Shown here piece by piece: positions 17,366 through 26,561 of a DNA stretch of 64,000 nt. Source of the DNA: Bacterioplanes sp. (lineage in GTDB: Bacteria > Pseudomonadota > Gammaproteobacteria > Pseudomonadales > Oceanobacteraceae); assembly GCA_014859445.1 (NCBI GenBank), contig JACUUC010000009.1, positions 1 to 64,000 of the forward strand, written 5' to 3'. Position 1 is the first letter of the stretch. Each line of letters starts with the position of its first letter. The position numbers and the translations under genes are program-made. The notes under the pieces were generated by a model. That model was not told where the DNA came from. It was given only the letters and a program-made list of their open reading frames with translations, and ran no database searches.

Positions 17366-18949
17366 ATGGATGCCTTGATGGATGCCTTTTACCGACAACA
17401 GCCCGATCCGACCAACAAGGCTCAACAAGTCAGCTTTGGTACATCCGGTCATCGTGGCAGCGCCTTAAACAAGACCTTTAATCGCGCACACATTGCCGTC
17501 ATTTGCCAAGCCGTTGCCGATTATCGCCAGCTGCATACGATTACTGGCCCATTGTTCTTGGGATTAGACACTCATGCTCTTTCCCAACCGGCTTGGGAAG
17601 TGGCATTGCAGGTACTGTGTGCCAATCATATCGACGTTCGTATTCAACCGAACAACGGCGTCACCGCCACGCCCCTGATTAGCCGCGCGATATTGCAACA
17701 CAACCACTGTCGTGATGACGGTCACGCGGATGGTTTAATCATTACGCCGTCACACAATCCACCGGAAGACGGCGGGATTAAATACAACACACCCGATGGC
17801 GGTCCTGCCGATGGTCAAGTCACTGGCTGGATACAAGCGCGCGCCAACGAATACCTAATGCGAGCGTTACAAGGCGTGCATGACATGCCATTGGCCGCCG
17901 CCTTAAAAACGACCCATGAGTACGATTACGTCGGCCATTTTGTTGAGCAATTGCCTGACGTGATTGATATGGCAGCGATTCAGAATGCCAACCTAGTGTT
18001 GGGTGTTGATCCCATGGGAGGCACCGCCTTACCGGTTTGGCTGGCTATCGCTGAACGCTATGCGCTGAATCTCACCATTACCAATCACAGCCAAGACAGT
18101 TCGTTTGCCTTCATGCCGCCGGATCACGATGGCAAAATCCGCATGGATTGCTCCAGTCGCGCCGCCATGGCCAATCTGCTGACCATCAAAGATCGATTTC
18201 AATTGGCGTTCGCCAACGACCCCGATGCCGACCGACACGGTATTGTTGATGCCGATGGTTTACTCAACCCCAATCATTATCTTGCCGTGTGCATCGACTA
18301 CGTATTGCAACATCGACCACAGTGGTCAGACAAGCTCGCCATTGGCAAAACACTGGTGTCGTCTTCAATGATCGACCGTGTGGTCAACGGTCATCAACGA
18401 ACGCTGTACGAAGTACCCGTTGGCTTTAAATGGTTTGTTAAAGGATTGCATGATGGTGAGCTGGCGTTTGGTGGCGAAGAAAGTGCCGGGGCAAGCTTAC
18501 TGACACGCGATGGAAAGCCATGGTCAACCGACAAAGATGGCATCGTGTTGGCGTTATTGGCGGCAGAGATTTTAGCCGTGACAGGAAAAACGCCTCATCA
18601 GTATTATGCCGACCTGGTCTCGCGCCATGGCCAACCTCATTATCGCCGTATTGATGCACCTTGCGACGATCAAGCCAAAGCGGCCTTCGCCAGCCTGAAC
18701 GAAACATCCATTCACAGCACGCAGCTAGCCGGTGAACCCATTCGTCAAATATTACTGCATGCACCAGGGAATCACGCCAGCATCGGTGGCATCAAAGTGG
18801 TCACAGACAATGGCTGGTTTGCCGCACGTCCCAGTGGCACAGAAGCGCTTTATAAGATCTACGCTGAAAGCTTTATCAGTGAAACACACTTGCAAACGAT
18901 ACTGACGGAAGCACAAACCATCATCAATAGCGCGCTCGCCAACGCATAA
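17366..18949 (+). CDS. pgm: Phosphoglucomutase (alpha-D-glucose phosphate-specific)
   Basis: Pgm interconverts glucose-1-phosphate and glucose-6-phosphate. The 527-residue protein shows VSFGTSGHRGSALNKTFN at the N-terminus, the phosphoserine loop LIITPSHNPPEDGGIKYN (catalytic Ser about 129), the metal loop NDPDADRHGIVD, the sugar-binding segment FGGEESAGASLLTRDG and the phosphate-binding end AARPSGTEALYKIYAE. It is the Pgm type, slightly shorter than the 546-residue E. coli enzyme. An AGGA ribosome binding site precedes the ATG. The terminator shared with tRNA-Thr lies about 100 nt downstream. Confidence 0.94.
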   Translation: MDALMDAFYRQQPDPTNKAQQVSFGTSGHRGSALNKTFNRAHIAVICQAVADYRQLHTITGPLFLGLDTHALSQPAWEVALQVLCANHIDVRIQPNNGVTATPLISRAILQHNHCRDDGHADGLIITPSHNPPEDGGIKYNTPDGGPADGQVTGWIQARANEYLMRALQGVHDMPLAAALKTTHEYDYVGHFVEQLPDVIDMAAIQNANLVLGVDPMGGTALPVWLAIAERYALNLTITNHSQDSSFAFMPPDHDGKIRMDCSSRAAMANLLTIKDRFQLAFANDPDADRHGIVDADGLLNPNHYLAVCIDYVLQHRPQWSDKLAIGKTLVSSSMIDRVVNGHQRTLYEVPVGFKWFVKGLHDGELAFGGEESAGASLLTRDGKPWSTDKDGIVLALLAAEILAVTGKTPHQYYADLVSRHGQPHYRRIDAPCDDQAKAAFASLNETSIHSTQLAGEPIRQILLHAPGNHASIGGIKVVTDNGWFAARPSGTEALYKIYAESFISETHLQTILTEAQTIINSALANA

Positions 18950-18968
18950 GGGGGCATAAGCAGAACGC

Positions 18969-18996
18969 GTTGAACTGGCATGGATGCCTGTTCAAC
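18969..18996. repeat. Nested inverted repeat after pgm
   Basis: GTTGAAC, a T, then GGCAT mirror ATGCC, a T, and GTTCAAC: a 7-bp plus 5-bp stem interrupted by one T-T mismatch. No T-run follows, so it is probably not the terminator; it might protect the pgm mRNA 3' end or bind a protein. Confidence 0.4.
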
Positions 18997-19046
18997 CAAT
19001 GCTTCATGCGCTGACAAGCAATACGAAGGTCAAACAACACGCAAAA

Positions 19047-19073
19047 AAAAGCCCGTATACAATACGGGCTTTT
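19047..19073. terminator. Bidirectional terminator between pgm and tRNA-Thr
   Basis: AAAAGCCCGTAT and ATACGGGCTTTT form a 12-bp stem around ACA, flanked by A8 on the left and TTTT on the right. It can stop transcripts from pgm (plus) and from the tRNA gene (minus, where the A-run reads as T8). Confidence 0.88.
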
Positions 19074-19078
19074 TAATA

Positions 19079-19154
<76 letters not shown>

Positions 19155-19166
19155 TAATTGGCGCAA

Positions 19167-19195
19167 ATATTACTGACGCCCCTGCAACTCGTCAA
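19167..19195 (-). promoter_or_regulatory. Sigma-70 promoter of tRNA-Thr
   Basis: On the minus strand TTGACG (19190-19195) and TAATAT (19167-19172) are 17 bp apart, placing the start a few bases before the mature tRNA 5' end. A GCGCC sequence right after the -10 is compatible with the GC-rich discriminator of stringently controlled tRNA promoters. Confidence 0.8.
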
Positions 19196-19263
19196 CTGAT
19201 TTTTATACTTTTTTCAAAAAATCGTTTTCCTGCCAACCACTTAGCCCAAAAAAAATCGCCAAC

Positions 19264-19282
19264 CGTTCATATAACCGTCACA
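19264..19282 (+). promoter_or_regulatory. Pho box before phoB-phoR
   Basis: CGTTCATATAACCGTCACA matches CTGTCATAWAWCTGTCAYW in 16 of 19 positions by eye, with the 11-bp half-site period. It lies about 40 bp before the second phoB start and suggests autoregulation of the phoB-phoR operon. Confidence 0.65.
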
Positions 19283-19319
19283 ATAAATGCATTCATTACA
19301 CGTATCATGGTGGTTGAAC

Positions 19320-20033
19320 ATGGGCATTGCCAACATTCTTATTGTTGAAGACGAAACAGCGATTGCAGAAATGATCCAAACACAACTCGAATTGGCGGGG
19401 TTTACCGCTCGCTTTTCTGCCAATGGCGCTTTAGCACAACAAATGGTCGCCAAAGAACGTCCTGATTTGATTATTGCCGACTGGATGATGCCGATGATGT
19501 CGGGCATTGAATTCACTAGACGTCTCAAGCGTGATGAACGCACAGCGGATATTCCGATTATTTTACTGACCGCCCGTAGTGATGAAGACGATCGCGTCAA
19601 TGGCTTAGACGCCGGTGCCGATGACTACATCGTCAAGCCCTTTTCTGGTCGTGAGTTAATCGCTCGTATCCATGCCATCTTACGACGTACGCAACCAGGC
19701 CAAGGCAGCATCACCCTAACGGTTGGATTACTCGAACTCAATACCGAACAGCACGCGTGCTCGATTGCATCCGAAACCGTTTCATTAGGACCTCTCGAAT
19801 ATCGTTTGTTGGATTTTTTTATGCGCCATCCCAATCGTGTTTACAGTCGCAGTCAATTACTGGATAGGGTGTGGGGCGCGAATGTCTATGTCGATGAACG
19901 TACGGTGGATGTCCATATTCGTCGACTGCGTGTCGCCATTGGATATTTGGGGCATGATCAAATGATCGAAACGGTGCGCGGAGCTGGTTACCGCCTCAAT
20001 CCTGACTTTAACCCCACCTCCATTCCTCAGTGA
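19320..20033 (+). CDS. phoB: PhoB-family response regulator paired with PhoR (second copy)
   Basis: A 237-residue OmpR/PhoB regulator: receiver with VEDE pocket, phosphoacceptor D54 in LIIADWMMPMMSGIEF, LTARSDEDDRVNGLDAGADDYIVKPFSGRELIARIHAILRR, then a winged helix with GPLEYRLLDFFMRHPNRVYS and [20 protein letters not shown]. The DNA-binding half is nearly the same as in the first copy at 13146, so both may bind Pho boxes, while the receiver and linker differ more. phoR begins 6 nt after its stop, so this copy is the likely cognate partner. ATG at 19320 chosen; a TTATTGTGAC-like upstream region contains the Pho box. Confidence 0.85.
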   Translation: MGIANILIVEDETAIAEMIQTQLELAGFTARFSANGALAQQMVAKERPDLIIADWMMPMMSGIEFTRRLKRDERTADIPIILLTARSDEDDRVNGLDAGADDYIVKPFSGRELIARIHAILRRTQPGQGSITLTVGLLELNTEQHACSIASETVSLGPLEYRLLDFFMRHPNRVYSRSQLLDRVWGANVYVDERTVDVHIRRLRVAIGYLGHDQMIETVRGAGYRLNPDFNPTSIPQ

Positions 20034-20039
20034 GCGATT

Positions 20040-21338
20040 ATGTTTAAACAGGCTTGGCAGCACGAACTATTCAATGCCTTATTTCCCATTATTGCTGGCT
20101 TTCTACTGGCAGGATCTCTTGGCTATTGGTTAGAGGGTTTAACGCTCGGATTGGGGGTTGCGTTATGCCTGATGCTGCTACGCTTACGAGCGCTGCATCG
20201 CTGGAGTCATGAACAAGGACCAGCGCCACAAGACAATGGCATGATTGGTTATTCCGTCGACCATATCATCCGACGAGAGCAACATCTGAAAAAGCGATTG
20301 GAACAGCAACAGAAACAACTTCAACGCTACCAGCAAGGCATCGAGTCACTACAGGACGGCGTGGTTATCTTTAATGAAGAGGGTTACATTTTAAGCTTCA
20401 ACAGTGCCGCTGCAACGCTGCTTTCACTGCGCCGAAGTGACGTCAAACAGCATATTCTTAACCTAATTCGTAGCCCGCACTTTGTGCAATATTTCAATAG
20501 CCGTGACTTCCACCAATCACTGCAATTTGACTTCAACCAACGCAGTAAGCGTTCGCTACTCGTGCAAATCACGCAGTTCGATGTTGACAAAGTCATGCTG
20601 GTTCGAGATGTGACCGAGCGAAAACGAGTCGAAACCATGCGCCAAAACTTCATTGCCGATGTGTCGCACGAATTGCGTACCCCGCTCACGGTGATTAATG
20701 GTTATCTTGAAATGCTGTCAGACATGTCACTACCACCACCATTAGCAAAAGCGATTCAACAAATGGATACGCAATCACAGCGTATGAAAACCTTGGTGAA
20801 TGACCTGATTGAGCTATCCAAGCTCGAAAGCCTTCGCCATGGCGATGCCGGCCAATGGTTTGATTTGGTTCAGCTCACTCGTGGCGTGATCGACCAACTG
20901 CAAGAATATGGCGTCAATCAATTGCAACTGGTGCATGACGCGGAATGTGAGATGCTCGGTTTTGCCGAAGAAATACGCGCCGTGTTAACCAACCTAACAA
21001 CCAATGCGATCAAATATGGCGGCGACGAGCCCATTACCGTCACTCTATCAGCGCAAGAGGATCGGATTAAAGTCTCCGTTCAGGATCTGGGGCCAGGCAT
21101 CGCCAGTGAACACATCAGCCACCTAACTGAACGTTTTTATCGTGTTGATAGTTCACGCGAGTCGAGTGTTGGCGGCTCTGGATTAGGCCTAGCCATTGTC
21201 AAACATGCGCTAGAGCATCACGACTGTGTTCTTGATATTGAGTCAACGCTCGGCAAGGGGAGCTGCTTCTCCTTTGTACTACCCGCTCAGCGCAGCCGTA
21301 TTGGTATCAAAGCCAATACAGCTGAGCCAAACCATTAG
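20040..21338 (+). CDS. phoR: Phosphate regulon sensor histidine kinase PhoR
   Basis: A 432-residue membrane kinase. Residues about 9-50 contain two closely spaced membrane segments (FNALFPIIAGFLLAGSLGYW, LTLGLGVALCLMLLRL) with almost no periplasmic loop, typical of PhoR, which senses PstSCAB-PhoU rather than phosphate directly. A PAS domain follows (about 100-200), then the phosphoacceptor helix FIADVSHELRTPLTVINGYL, the N box NLTTNAIKYGG, and ATP motifs DLGPGIASEH and GGSGLGLAIVKH. It ends by overlapping the convergent porin gene by 3-4 nt. Confidence 0.93.
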   Translation: MFKQAWQHELFNALFPIIAGFLLAGSLGYWLEGLTLGLGVALCLMLLRLRALHRWSHEQGPAPQDNGMIGYSVDHIIRREQHLKKRLEQQQKQLQRYQQGIESLQDGVVIFNEEGYILSFNSAAATLLSLRRSDVKQHILNLIRSPHFVQYFNSRDFHQSLQFDFNQRSKRSLLVQITQFDVDKVMLVRDVTERKRVETMRQNFIADVSHELRTPLTVINGYLEMLSDMSLPPPLAKAIQQMDTQSQRMKTLVNDLIELSKLESLRHGDAGQWFDLVQLTRGVIDQLQEYGVNQLQLVHDAECEMLGFAEEIRAVLTNLTTNAIKYGGDEPITVTLSAQEDRIKVSVQDLGPGIASEHISHLTERFYRVDSSRESSVGGSGLGLAIVKHALEHHDCVLDIESTLGKGSCFSFVLPAQRSRIGIKANTAEPNH

Positions 21339-22300
21339 AACCGATATTCTATGCCCACGCCGTTATAACCAGCGGTTTGCTTTGTTCCCGCTTGCTCGCC
21401 TGCATTTCGCGTCGAAAACGCATACAACCGAGTGTTGTTTACATACTGATAATCGATACCGACACTAACGGTTTCGCCATTGCGATAAACAAGATCAGAC
21501 TGCCCGTATTGAGCGTTCAACTGTGTTTTGGGGGTTGTGCGGTAAGCCACCGAGACCAGCCAGCCATCCGCGCTGCGAGCACCATTCGCAAAAGTATCTT
21601 GTTGCCGAGACTCTTCGTACATGGCACCCAACTGCCACGCATCCATGGTCGTGCGAACCACCGCACGTAAGGTCGAGACATCCTCTTTCACCTGATCGTC
21701 ATACGCGACGGCCGCGTAAAACACCTTTGACTGGTAGCTTAACGCGGAAGACAGCCCGTTGCGCTGCCCAGGCTCTTCAGCACTGATATGCGCCACACTG
21801 ACGCCGACTCCCTGCATACGTGGGCTGGTGTAGATCACCGTATTTTCAGTGCGATTTTCACCGTGTTTGGAAATGACTTCTTTCAGGTCACCATCCAGCG
21901 CATTAAACACATCGATACGCTCCTGAATCAGTTTCAGTGGCGTATCGTGGATGCCCATTTTCAGTTCACCAAAAGCACCTTTAAAACCGATAAAGCTATT
22001 TCGATGCTTCATGTGTTTATCGTCGCCCAATTCATCGGGCGCAATGCGAAACTCCAACTGATACACCAAGGTAACGCGATCATCTAACAACTGTTCGCCT
22101 TTCACGCCCAGACGCGAACTGTTGGAGCGCAATTCGGTTTTGCCATTCAACCCGGCTGGCTTTAAATCGGTTTCATCAACGTGCTGAAACGCCAAATTAA
22201 TACGACCGTAAATACTGGGGGCTGACATTTTACCCGTGTCGGCCAGTACAGATGCGCTCGTTGCCAACAGTAAGGGCGCTATAAGGTATTTTTTCATCAC
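21335..22300 (-). CDS. Outer-membrane porin, possibly phosphate-regulated
   Basis: A trimeric-porin-like protein of 321 residues with a signal peptide (MMKKYLIAPLLLATSASVLA), an opening strand PSIYGRINLAFQHVDE, the L3-type region SFIGFKGAFGELKMGIHDTP, alternating beta strands, and a C-terminal aromatic residue (GIEYRF) required for barrel assembly. It belongs to the Gram-negative general porin (Porin_4) type. The gene follows phoU by 48 nt with no obvious terminator or separate promoter between them, so I infer that it is the last gene of the pst operon and admits phosphate; this is not the OprP sequence as I know it. Confidence 0.8.
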   Translation of the reverse strand: MMKKYLIAPLLLATSASVLADTGKMSAPSIYGRINLAFQHVDETDLKPAGLNGKTELRSNSSRLGVKGEQLLDDRVTLVYQLEFRIAPDELGDDKHMKHRNSFIGFKGAFGELKMGIHDTPLKLIQERIDVFNALDGDLKEVISKHGENRTENTVIYTSPRMQGVGVSVAHISAEEPGQRNGLSSALSYQSKVFYAAVAYDDQVKEDVSTLRAVVRTTMDAWQLGAMYEESRQQDTFANGARSADGWLVSVAYRTTPKTQLNAQYGQSDLVYRNGETVSVGIDYQYVNNTRLYAFSTRNAGEQAGTKQTAGYNGVGIEYRF

Positions 22301-22348
22301 GGAGTCTCATTGTGGGTGAGCCGACTATTGCCGACAGCACGCGTGTCA

Positions 22349-23059
22349 TTATTGTTGGGTTCTTTCTTCAATCTCACTGAGTGAACTGTGACGCACATCG
22401 GTACCACTGACCAAGTAAATGACTTGCTCCGAGATATTCCGTGCGTGATCGCCAATGCGTTCAATGGCTCGCAAAATCCATAAGATGTTAATTGCTTGGC
22501 TAATGGAGCGTGGATCTTCCATCATGTAAGTGATTAATTCACGCAAGGCCGAGGCGTATTGCTGGTCAACTAACTTGTCATTACGCACCACATCCACGGC
22601 ATCACTGACGTCGGCACGTGCAAACGCATCCAAAGCGCCGGTTAACATTTTAACGACCTCGGCCCCCATGGAGCGAATGGCTTGTTGGCATATTTGGCTA
22701 TGGGATGACTGTGTGTATTCACGCGCATGAATGGCAATTTTGCAGGCTTCATCGCCCATGCGTTCCAAATCACGTACCACACGACTGACAGCAATCACCA
22801 TGCGCAAATCCGATGCCGCAGGCTGACGCAGCACCAACACTTGCGTACAGGCGTTATCGATGGCGACCTCCAGTCGATCGACTTCATCCTCACGACGAAT
22901 AACCTCTTCCACGACGGCGCTGTCACCATCACAAATGGCGTCAATCGCCGCCGCAATTTGACGTTCGACTAAGCCGCCCATGGTCATCATTTTATTGCGA
23001 ATGGTCTCTAAGTCGGCATTGAATTGAGCCGATATGTGCTGATTGAAATTCATGTCCAT
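22349..23059 (-). CDS. phoU: Phosphate signalling protein PhoU
   Basis: A 236-residue cytoplasmic protein built of two three-helix repeats, each with the metal-binding E/DxxxD-type signature: RDLERMGDEACKIAIHARE and RAIERIGDHARNISEQVIYL. PhoU links PstSCAB transport state to PhoR and keeps the Pho regulon off when phosphate is plentiful. It is the fifth gene from pstS, 10 nt after pstB. Length is normal. Confidence 0.95.
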   Translation of the reverse strand: MDMNFNQHISAQFNADLETIRNKMMTMGGLVERQIAAAIDAICDGDSAVVEEVIRREDEVDRLEVAIDNACTQVLVLRQPAASDLRMVIAVSRVVRDLERMGDEACKIAIHAREYTQSSHSQICQQAIRSMGAEVVKMLTGALDAFARADVSDAVDVVRNDKLVDQQYASALRELITYMMEDPRSISQAINILWILRAIERIGDHARNISEQVIYLVSGTDVRHSSLSEIEERTQQ

Positions 23060-23069
23060 GTGTCGCTCC

Positions 23070-23876
23070 TTAGCCGAATCGGCCAGTAATATACGCTTCG
23101 GTTAACGTGTGTTCGGGTGTGGTAAACATCTGCTCGGTGGGGTTAACCTCAACCAGTTGTCCCATATGAAAATACGCCGTACGTTGCGATACTCGTGCCG
23201 CTTGCTGCATCGAGTGAGTGACAATGGCAATGGTGTAGTTTTCTCGCAACTCATCAATCAGTTCTTCAATTTTAGCTGTTGCAATCGGATCTAAGGCGGA
23301 GCAGGGCTCATCCATCAAAATGACTTCTGGATCAACGGCTATCGTTCGCGCGATACATAAGCGCTGCTGCTGACCACCCGACAAGCCCGTACCCGGCGCA
23401 TCCAAACGGTCTTTCACTTCATTCCACAAGCCGGCACGCTGCAAGCTGTATTCAACAATGGCATCCAGTTCAACACGAGTCGTTGCTAACCCATGCAGCC
23501 TAGGCCCGTAGGCCACATTGTCGTAAATGCTTTTCGGGAAGGGATTGGGTTTTTGGAACACCATGCCCACGCGTGCACGCAATGGCACTACGTCCATGCT
23601 GCCGTCATAAATAGGTTCGCCATCCAATAAGATGTCGCCCTGAACTTGGCAACGATCAATGGTGTCGTTCATGCGATTTAAACACCGTAAGAAGGTTGAT
23701 TTTCCGCAACCCGAAGGCCCAATCAAGGCAATGACTTCATTGGCTCCGACATCCAAGCTCACATCGAATATCGCTTGCTTATCACCATAGAACACATTGA
23801 CATGACGTGCTGTTAATTTTGCATCATCGACAAACGCCACACCCTTGGTGTCATGATTTTTCAGAATAGTCATCAC
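23070..23876 (-). CDS. pstB: Phosphate ABC transporter ATP-binding protein PstB
   Basis: The ATPase of the high-affinity phosphate importer, 268 residues. Walker [21 protein letters not shown]-loop [19 protein letters not shown], signature [16 protein letters not shown], Walker [14 protein letters not shown] and the H-loop [13 protein letters not shown] are all present and typical of PstB. It follows pstA by 41 nt and precedes phoU. Confidence 0.97.
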   Translation of the reverse strand: MMTILKNHDTKGVAFVDDAKLTARHVNVFYGDKQAIFDVSLDVGANEVIALIGPSGCGKSTFLRCLNRMNDTIDRCQVQGDILLDGEPIYDGSMDVVPLRARVGMVFQKPNPFPKSIYDNVAYGPRLHGLATTRVELDAIVEYSLQRAGLWNEVKDRLDAPGTGLSGGQQQRLCIARTIAVDPEVILMDEPCSALDPIATAKIEELIDELRENYTIAIVTHSMQQAARVSQRTAYFHMGQLVEVNPTEQMFTTPEHTLTEAYITGRFG

Positions 23877-23917
23877 ATGCCCGCTCGTTAAAATGGATTC
23901 ATCGTCCGATATCTGAG

Positions 23918-25195
23918 TTATCGACGACGTTCGATACGCTGACGCAATAGCACTGCCAGCGTATTCATGCTGATCAAAAAGCCCAGCAACACCAGAATGG
24001 CACCCGATGTGCGCTCAATGAATGCACGTTCTGGGCTATCGGCCCACAAAAATATTTGCACCGGCAGCACGGTGGATGGATCGGAAATGGCATTGGGCAC
24101 ATCGACTACAAAGGCAACCATTCCGATCAGCAGTAATGGAGCGGTTGCACCCAAGGCTTGTGCCATCGCCAGTATGGTTCCGGTCAACATACCCGGCAAT
24201 GCCAACGGCAAAACATGATGAAAAACGACCTGTACTTTCGATGCACCGAGACCGTACGCGGCCTCTTGGATTGAGAGAGGCACCGACTTAATCGCTGCGC
24301 GTGCAGAAATAATAATGGTGGGCAAGGCCATCAAGGTCAGCACCAATCCTCCGATCAACGGCGTAGACCGTGTTACCCCAAACAAGTTGATAAAAATGGC
24401 CAAACCCAATAAACCAAAGGTGATGGACGGTACGGCGGCCAAATTATTAATGTTGATTTCAACCAGGTTGATCCACTGACGCGCTGGTGCAAATTGTTCC
24501 AAATAAATCGCCGTGGCGATACCAATGGGAAAGGACAAAACCAAGGTCACCATCAAAGTGAGAAACGTGCCCATCATGGCGCCTCGAACACCGGCTAATT
24601 CGGGTTCTTGTGAATCACCATGAGTGAAAAATAACCGATTAAACCGTGTGTACATTTGACCGCTGTCGGCCCACTCATGCAACCAACTCAGCTGCACATC
24701 GGACAAACGCTGGCTGATGCCTTTACGTCGATCGTGTTTAAACCATTGATCCACCAAGTGATCGGCAAGCAGTTCAAAGCGTATGGTCTGGTTCAGATGT
24801 TGGGGGTTTTCAACCACCCAGTCGCTGAGTTGCCAAGCGGCACCGATACTGATCAGGCGATGCAATTCTCGCGCTTCGTCTTCGGTCATTGTCGGCATGG
24901 CCGCGTGCAGCTGCTGTCTTATCAATCCTTCAAAATCAGCCCTGCGAATGTGCGCTTCTTTTGATCGTGGCGTCAGGCCCAAAAACTGCGCATCTAAGTG
25001 AATATCAGTGACGATGACCGTTTGGCGAAACGTCGAACTGCCTTTAAGCAAAATATCGCCAAATAAGACGACCACCGACAGCAAACCAAACAACACCGCC
25101 ATGAACCCTAGTGCGTGAAATCGCGTTTCGGTAGCACGTCGACGGGCCAAGCTGCGCTCCACTTTTTGTCGTGTGCTCAATGATGAATCAGTCAT
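23918..25195 (-). CDS. pstA: Phosphate ABC transporter permease PstA
   Basis: An inner-membrane permease of 425 residues, longer than the roughly 300-residue enterobacterial PstA because it carries a large extra N-terminal domain (about residues 50-190, periplasmic, with [20 protein letters not shown]) after the first membrane helix; such long PstA forms are common in Pseudomonas-like bacteria. The permease core has [28 protein letters not shown] and the EAA loop [20 protein letters not shown]. Its start overlaps the pstC end by 8 nt. Confidence 0.93.
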   Translation of the reverse strand: MTDSSLSTRQKVERSLARRRATETRFHALGFMAVLFGLLSVVVLFGDILLKGSSTFRQTVIVTDIHLDAQFLGLTPRSKEAHIRRADFEGLIRQQLHAAMPTMTEDEARELHRLISIGAAWQLSDWVVENPQHLNQTIRFELLADHLVDQWFKHDRRKGISQRLSDVQLSWLHEWADSGQMYTRFNRLFFTHGDSQEPELAGVRGAMMGTFLTLMVTLVLSFPIGIATAIYLEQFAPARQWINLVEININNLAAVPSITFGLLGLAIFINLFGVTRSTPLIGGLVLTLMALPTIIISARAAIKSVPLSIQEAAYGLGASKVQVVFHHVLPLALPGMLTGTILAMAQALGATAPLLLIGMVAFVVDVPNAISDPSTVLPVQIFLWADSPERAFIERTSGAILVLLGFLISMNTLAVLLRQRIERRR

Positions 25196-26561
25196 AGTGT
25201 TCTCGGTATTTTTTCACCATATTCACCGCAACGTAATTTAGCGCCAAAGTTGTGATAAACAACACCAAGCCCAACGCAAAGGCGGCCAGTGTTTTTGGCG
25301 AGTCAAATGCTTGGTCACCCACCAGCAAGCTCACCATTTGCGCCGTTACGGTAGTCACACTGTCCAGTGGATTCGCGCTCAAATTGGCCACCATACCGGC
25401 GGCCATGGTCACAATCATGGTTTCACCAATAGCACGAGAAAATGCCAACATGATGGCTGCAACAATGCCCGGTAACGCAGCGGGTACGACCACTTGGCGA
25501 ATGGTTTCATTGCGCGTTGCACCTAACGCGTCACTGCCATCGCGCAAAGATTGCGGCACCGCATTAAGAACGTCATCCGACAGCGACGAAATAAAGGGAA
25601 TAATCATAATACCCATGACCACGCCGACCGCTAGAGCACTGGCTGAAGACACCGATACGCCCAGTGCTGTGCCTAACTCACGAATCAACGGTGCCACGGT
25701 GAGCAGCGCAAAAAAACCATACACGATCGACGGAATACCCGCTAACACTTCGAGAGTCGGCTTGGCCATGTTACGCACCGAATCGGTGGCGTATTCGGAT
25801 AAATAAATCGCGGCCATCAACCCCACCGGTACGGCAATCAGCATGGCGATCATGGCAATCATAAGCGTACCGGCAAACAGCGGCACGGCACCAAAACTCG
25901 CTGACGAACCGGTTTGTTCATCACGCAATGAGATTTGTGGCGACCAGTGTGTACCAAACAGAAACTCTAAGGGGCTAACCATACCGAAGAATAACCACGA
26001 CTCGTACAATACCGAGGCCAGAATACCCACCGTAGTTAACACCGCCACCGCCGAACTGCACAGCAAGAGCACACGCACCATCCGCTCAACATCGGTGCGT
26101 GCTGCCTGATTTGGCGTAAAACGATACCAACACACGGCTAGGCCGAATAAGGCAACCGCCAGCAACACGCCCGCTTGCAATAGCACCATACGTGCCTGCA
26201 AAGCGATTACATGCGACACACTGCTTTCAAAGCCATCGGGAGTGGCCAAGGCCGCACCGGCTGCAATATTACGCACCATGCTGATGGCGAGTTGAACTTG
26301 CGCATCGGAACCGGCGCGAACGGTCTCGGGCAACTGGCGCAGAATCATGGCATCCACCAACGTCGGTTCCAATAGCCGCCATAACAACAACGTAATGAGT
26401 ACTGGCAAGCCCGCCCACATCGCCAATAACACGCCGTAATGACTGGGGAGTGAATGCAGGCGCGTGCCTGCCATGGCCAATGCCTGGGCTCGATTTCTGC
26501 CCAAGCGATACACGCCAATGAAGGTCAATACGATGACAATAAAAAGCGTGCTGTCGTTCAT
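25188..26561 (-). CDS. pstC: Phosphate ABC transporter permease PstC
   Basis: The second permease subunit, 457 residues, with an extended N-terminal region (membrane helices near 5, 45 and 125 and a periplasmic stretch between) before the core. Core marks are FGAVPLFAGTLMIAMIAMLIAVPVG, VLAGIPSIVYGFFALLTVAP and the EAA loop AVPQSLRDGSDALGATRNETI. The gene overlaps pstS by 4 nt and pstA by 8 nt, so the three are translationally linked. Confidence 0.94.
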   Translation of the reverse strand: MNDSTLFIVIVLTFIGVYRLGRNRAQALAMAGTRLHSLPSHYGVLLAMWAGLPVLITLLLWRLLEPTLVDAMILRQLPETVRAGSDAQVQLAISMVRNIAAGAALATPDGFESSVSHVIALQARMVLLQAGVLLAVALFGLAVCWYRFTPNQAARTDVERMVRVLLLCSSAVAVLTTVGILASVLYESWLFFGMVSPLEFLFGTHWSPQISLRDEQTGSSASFGAVPLFAGTLMIAMIAMLIAVPVGLMAAIYLSEYATDSVRNMAKPTLEVLAGIPSIVYGFFALLTVAPLIRELGTALGVSVSSASALAVGVVMGIMIIPFISSLSDDVLNAVPQSLRDGSDALGATRNETIRQVVVPAALPGIVAAIMLAFSRAIGETMIVTMAAGMVANLSANPLDSVTTVTAQMVSLLVGDQAFDSPKTLAAFALGLVLFITTLALNYVAVNMVKKYREHYD

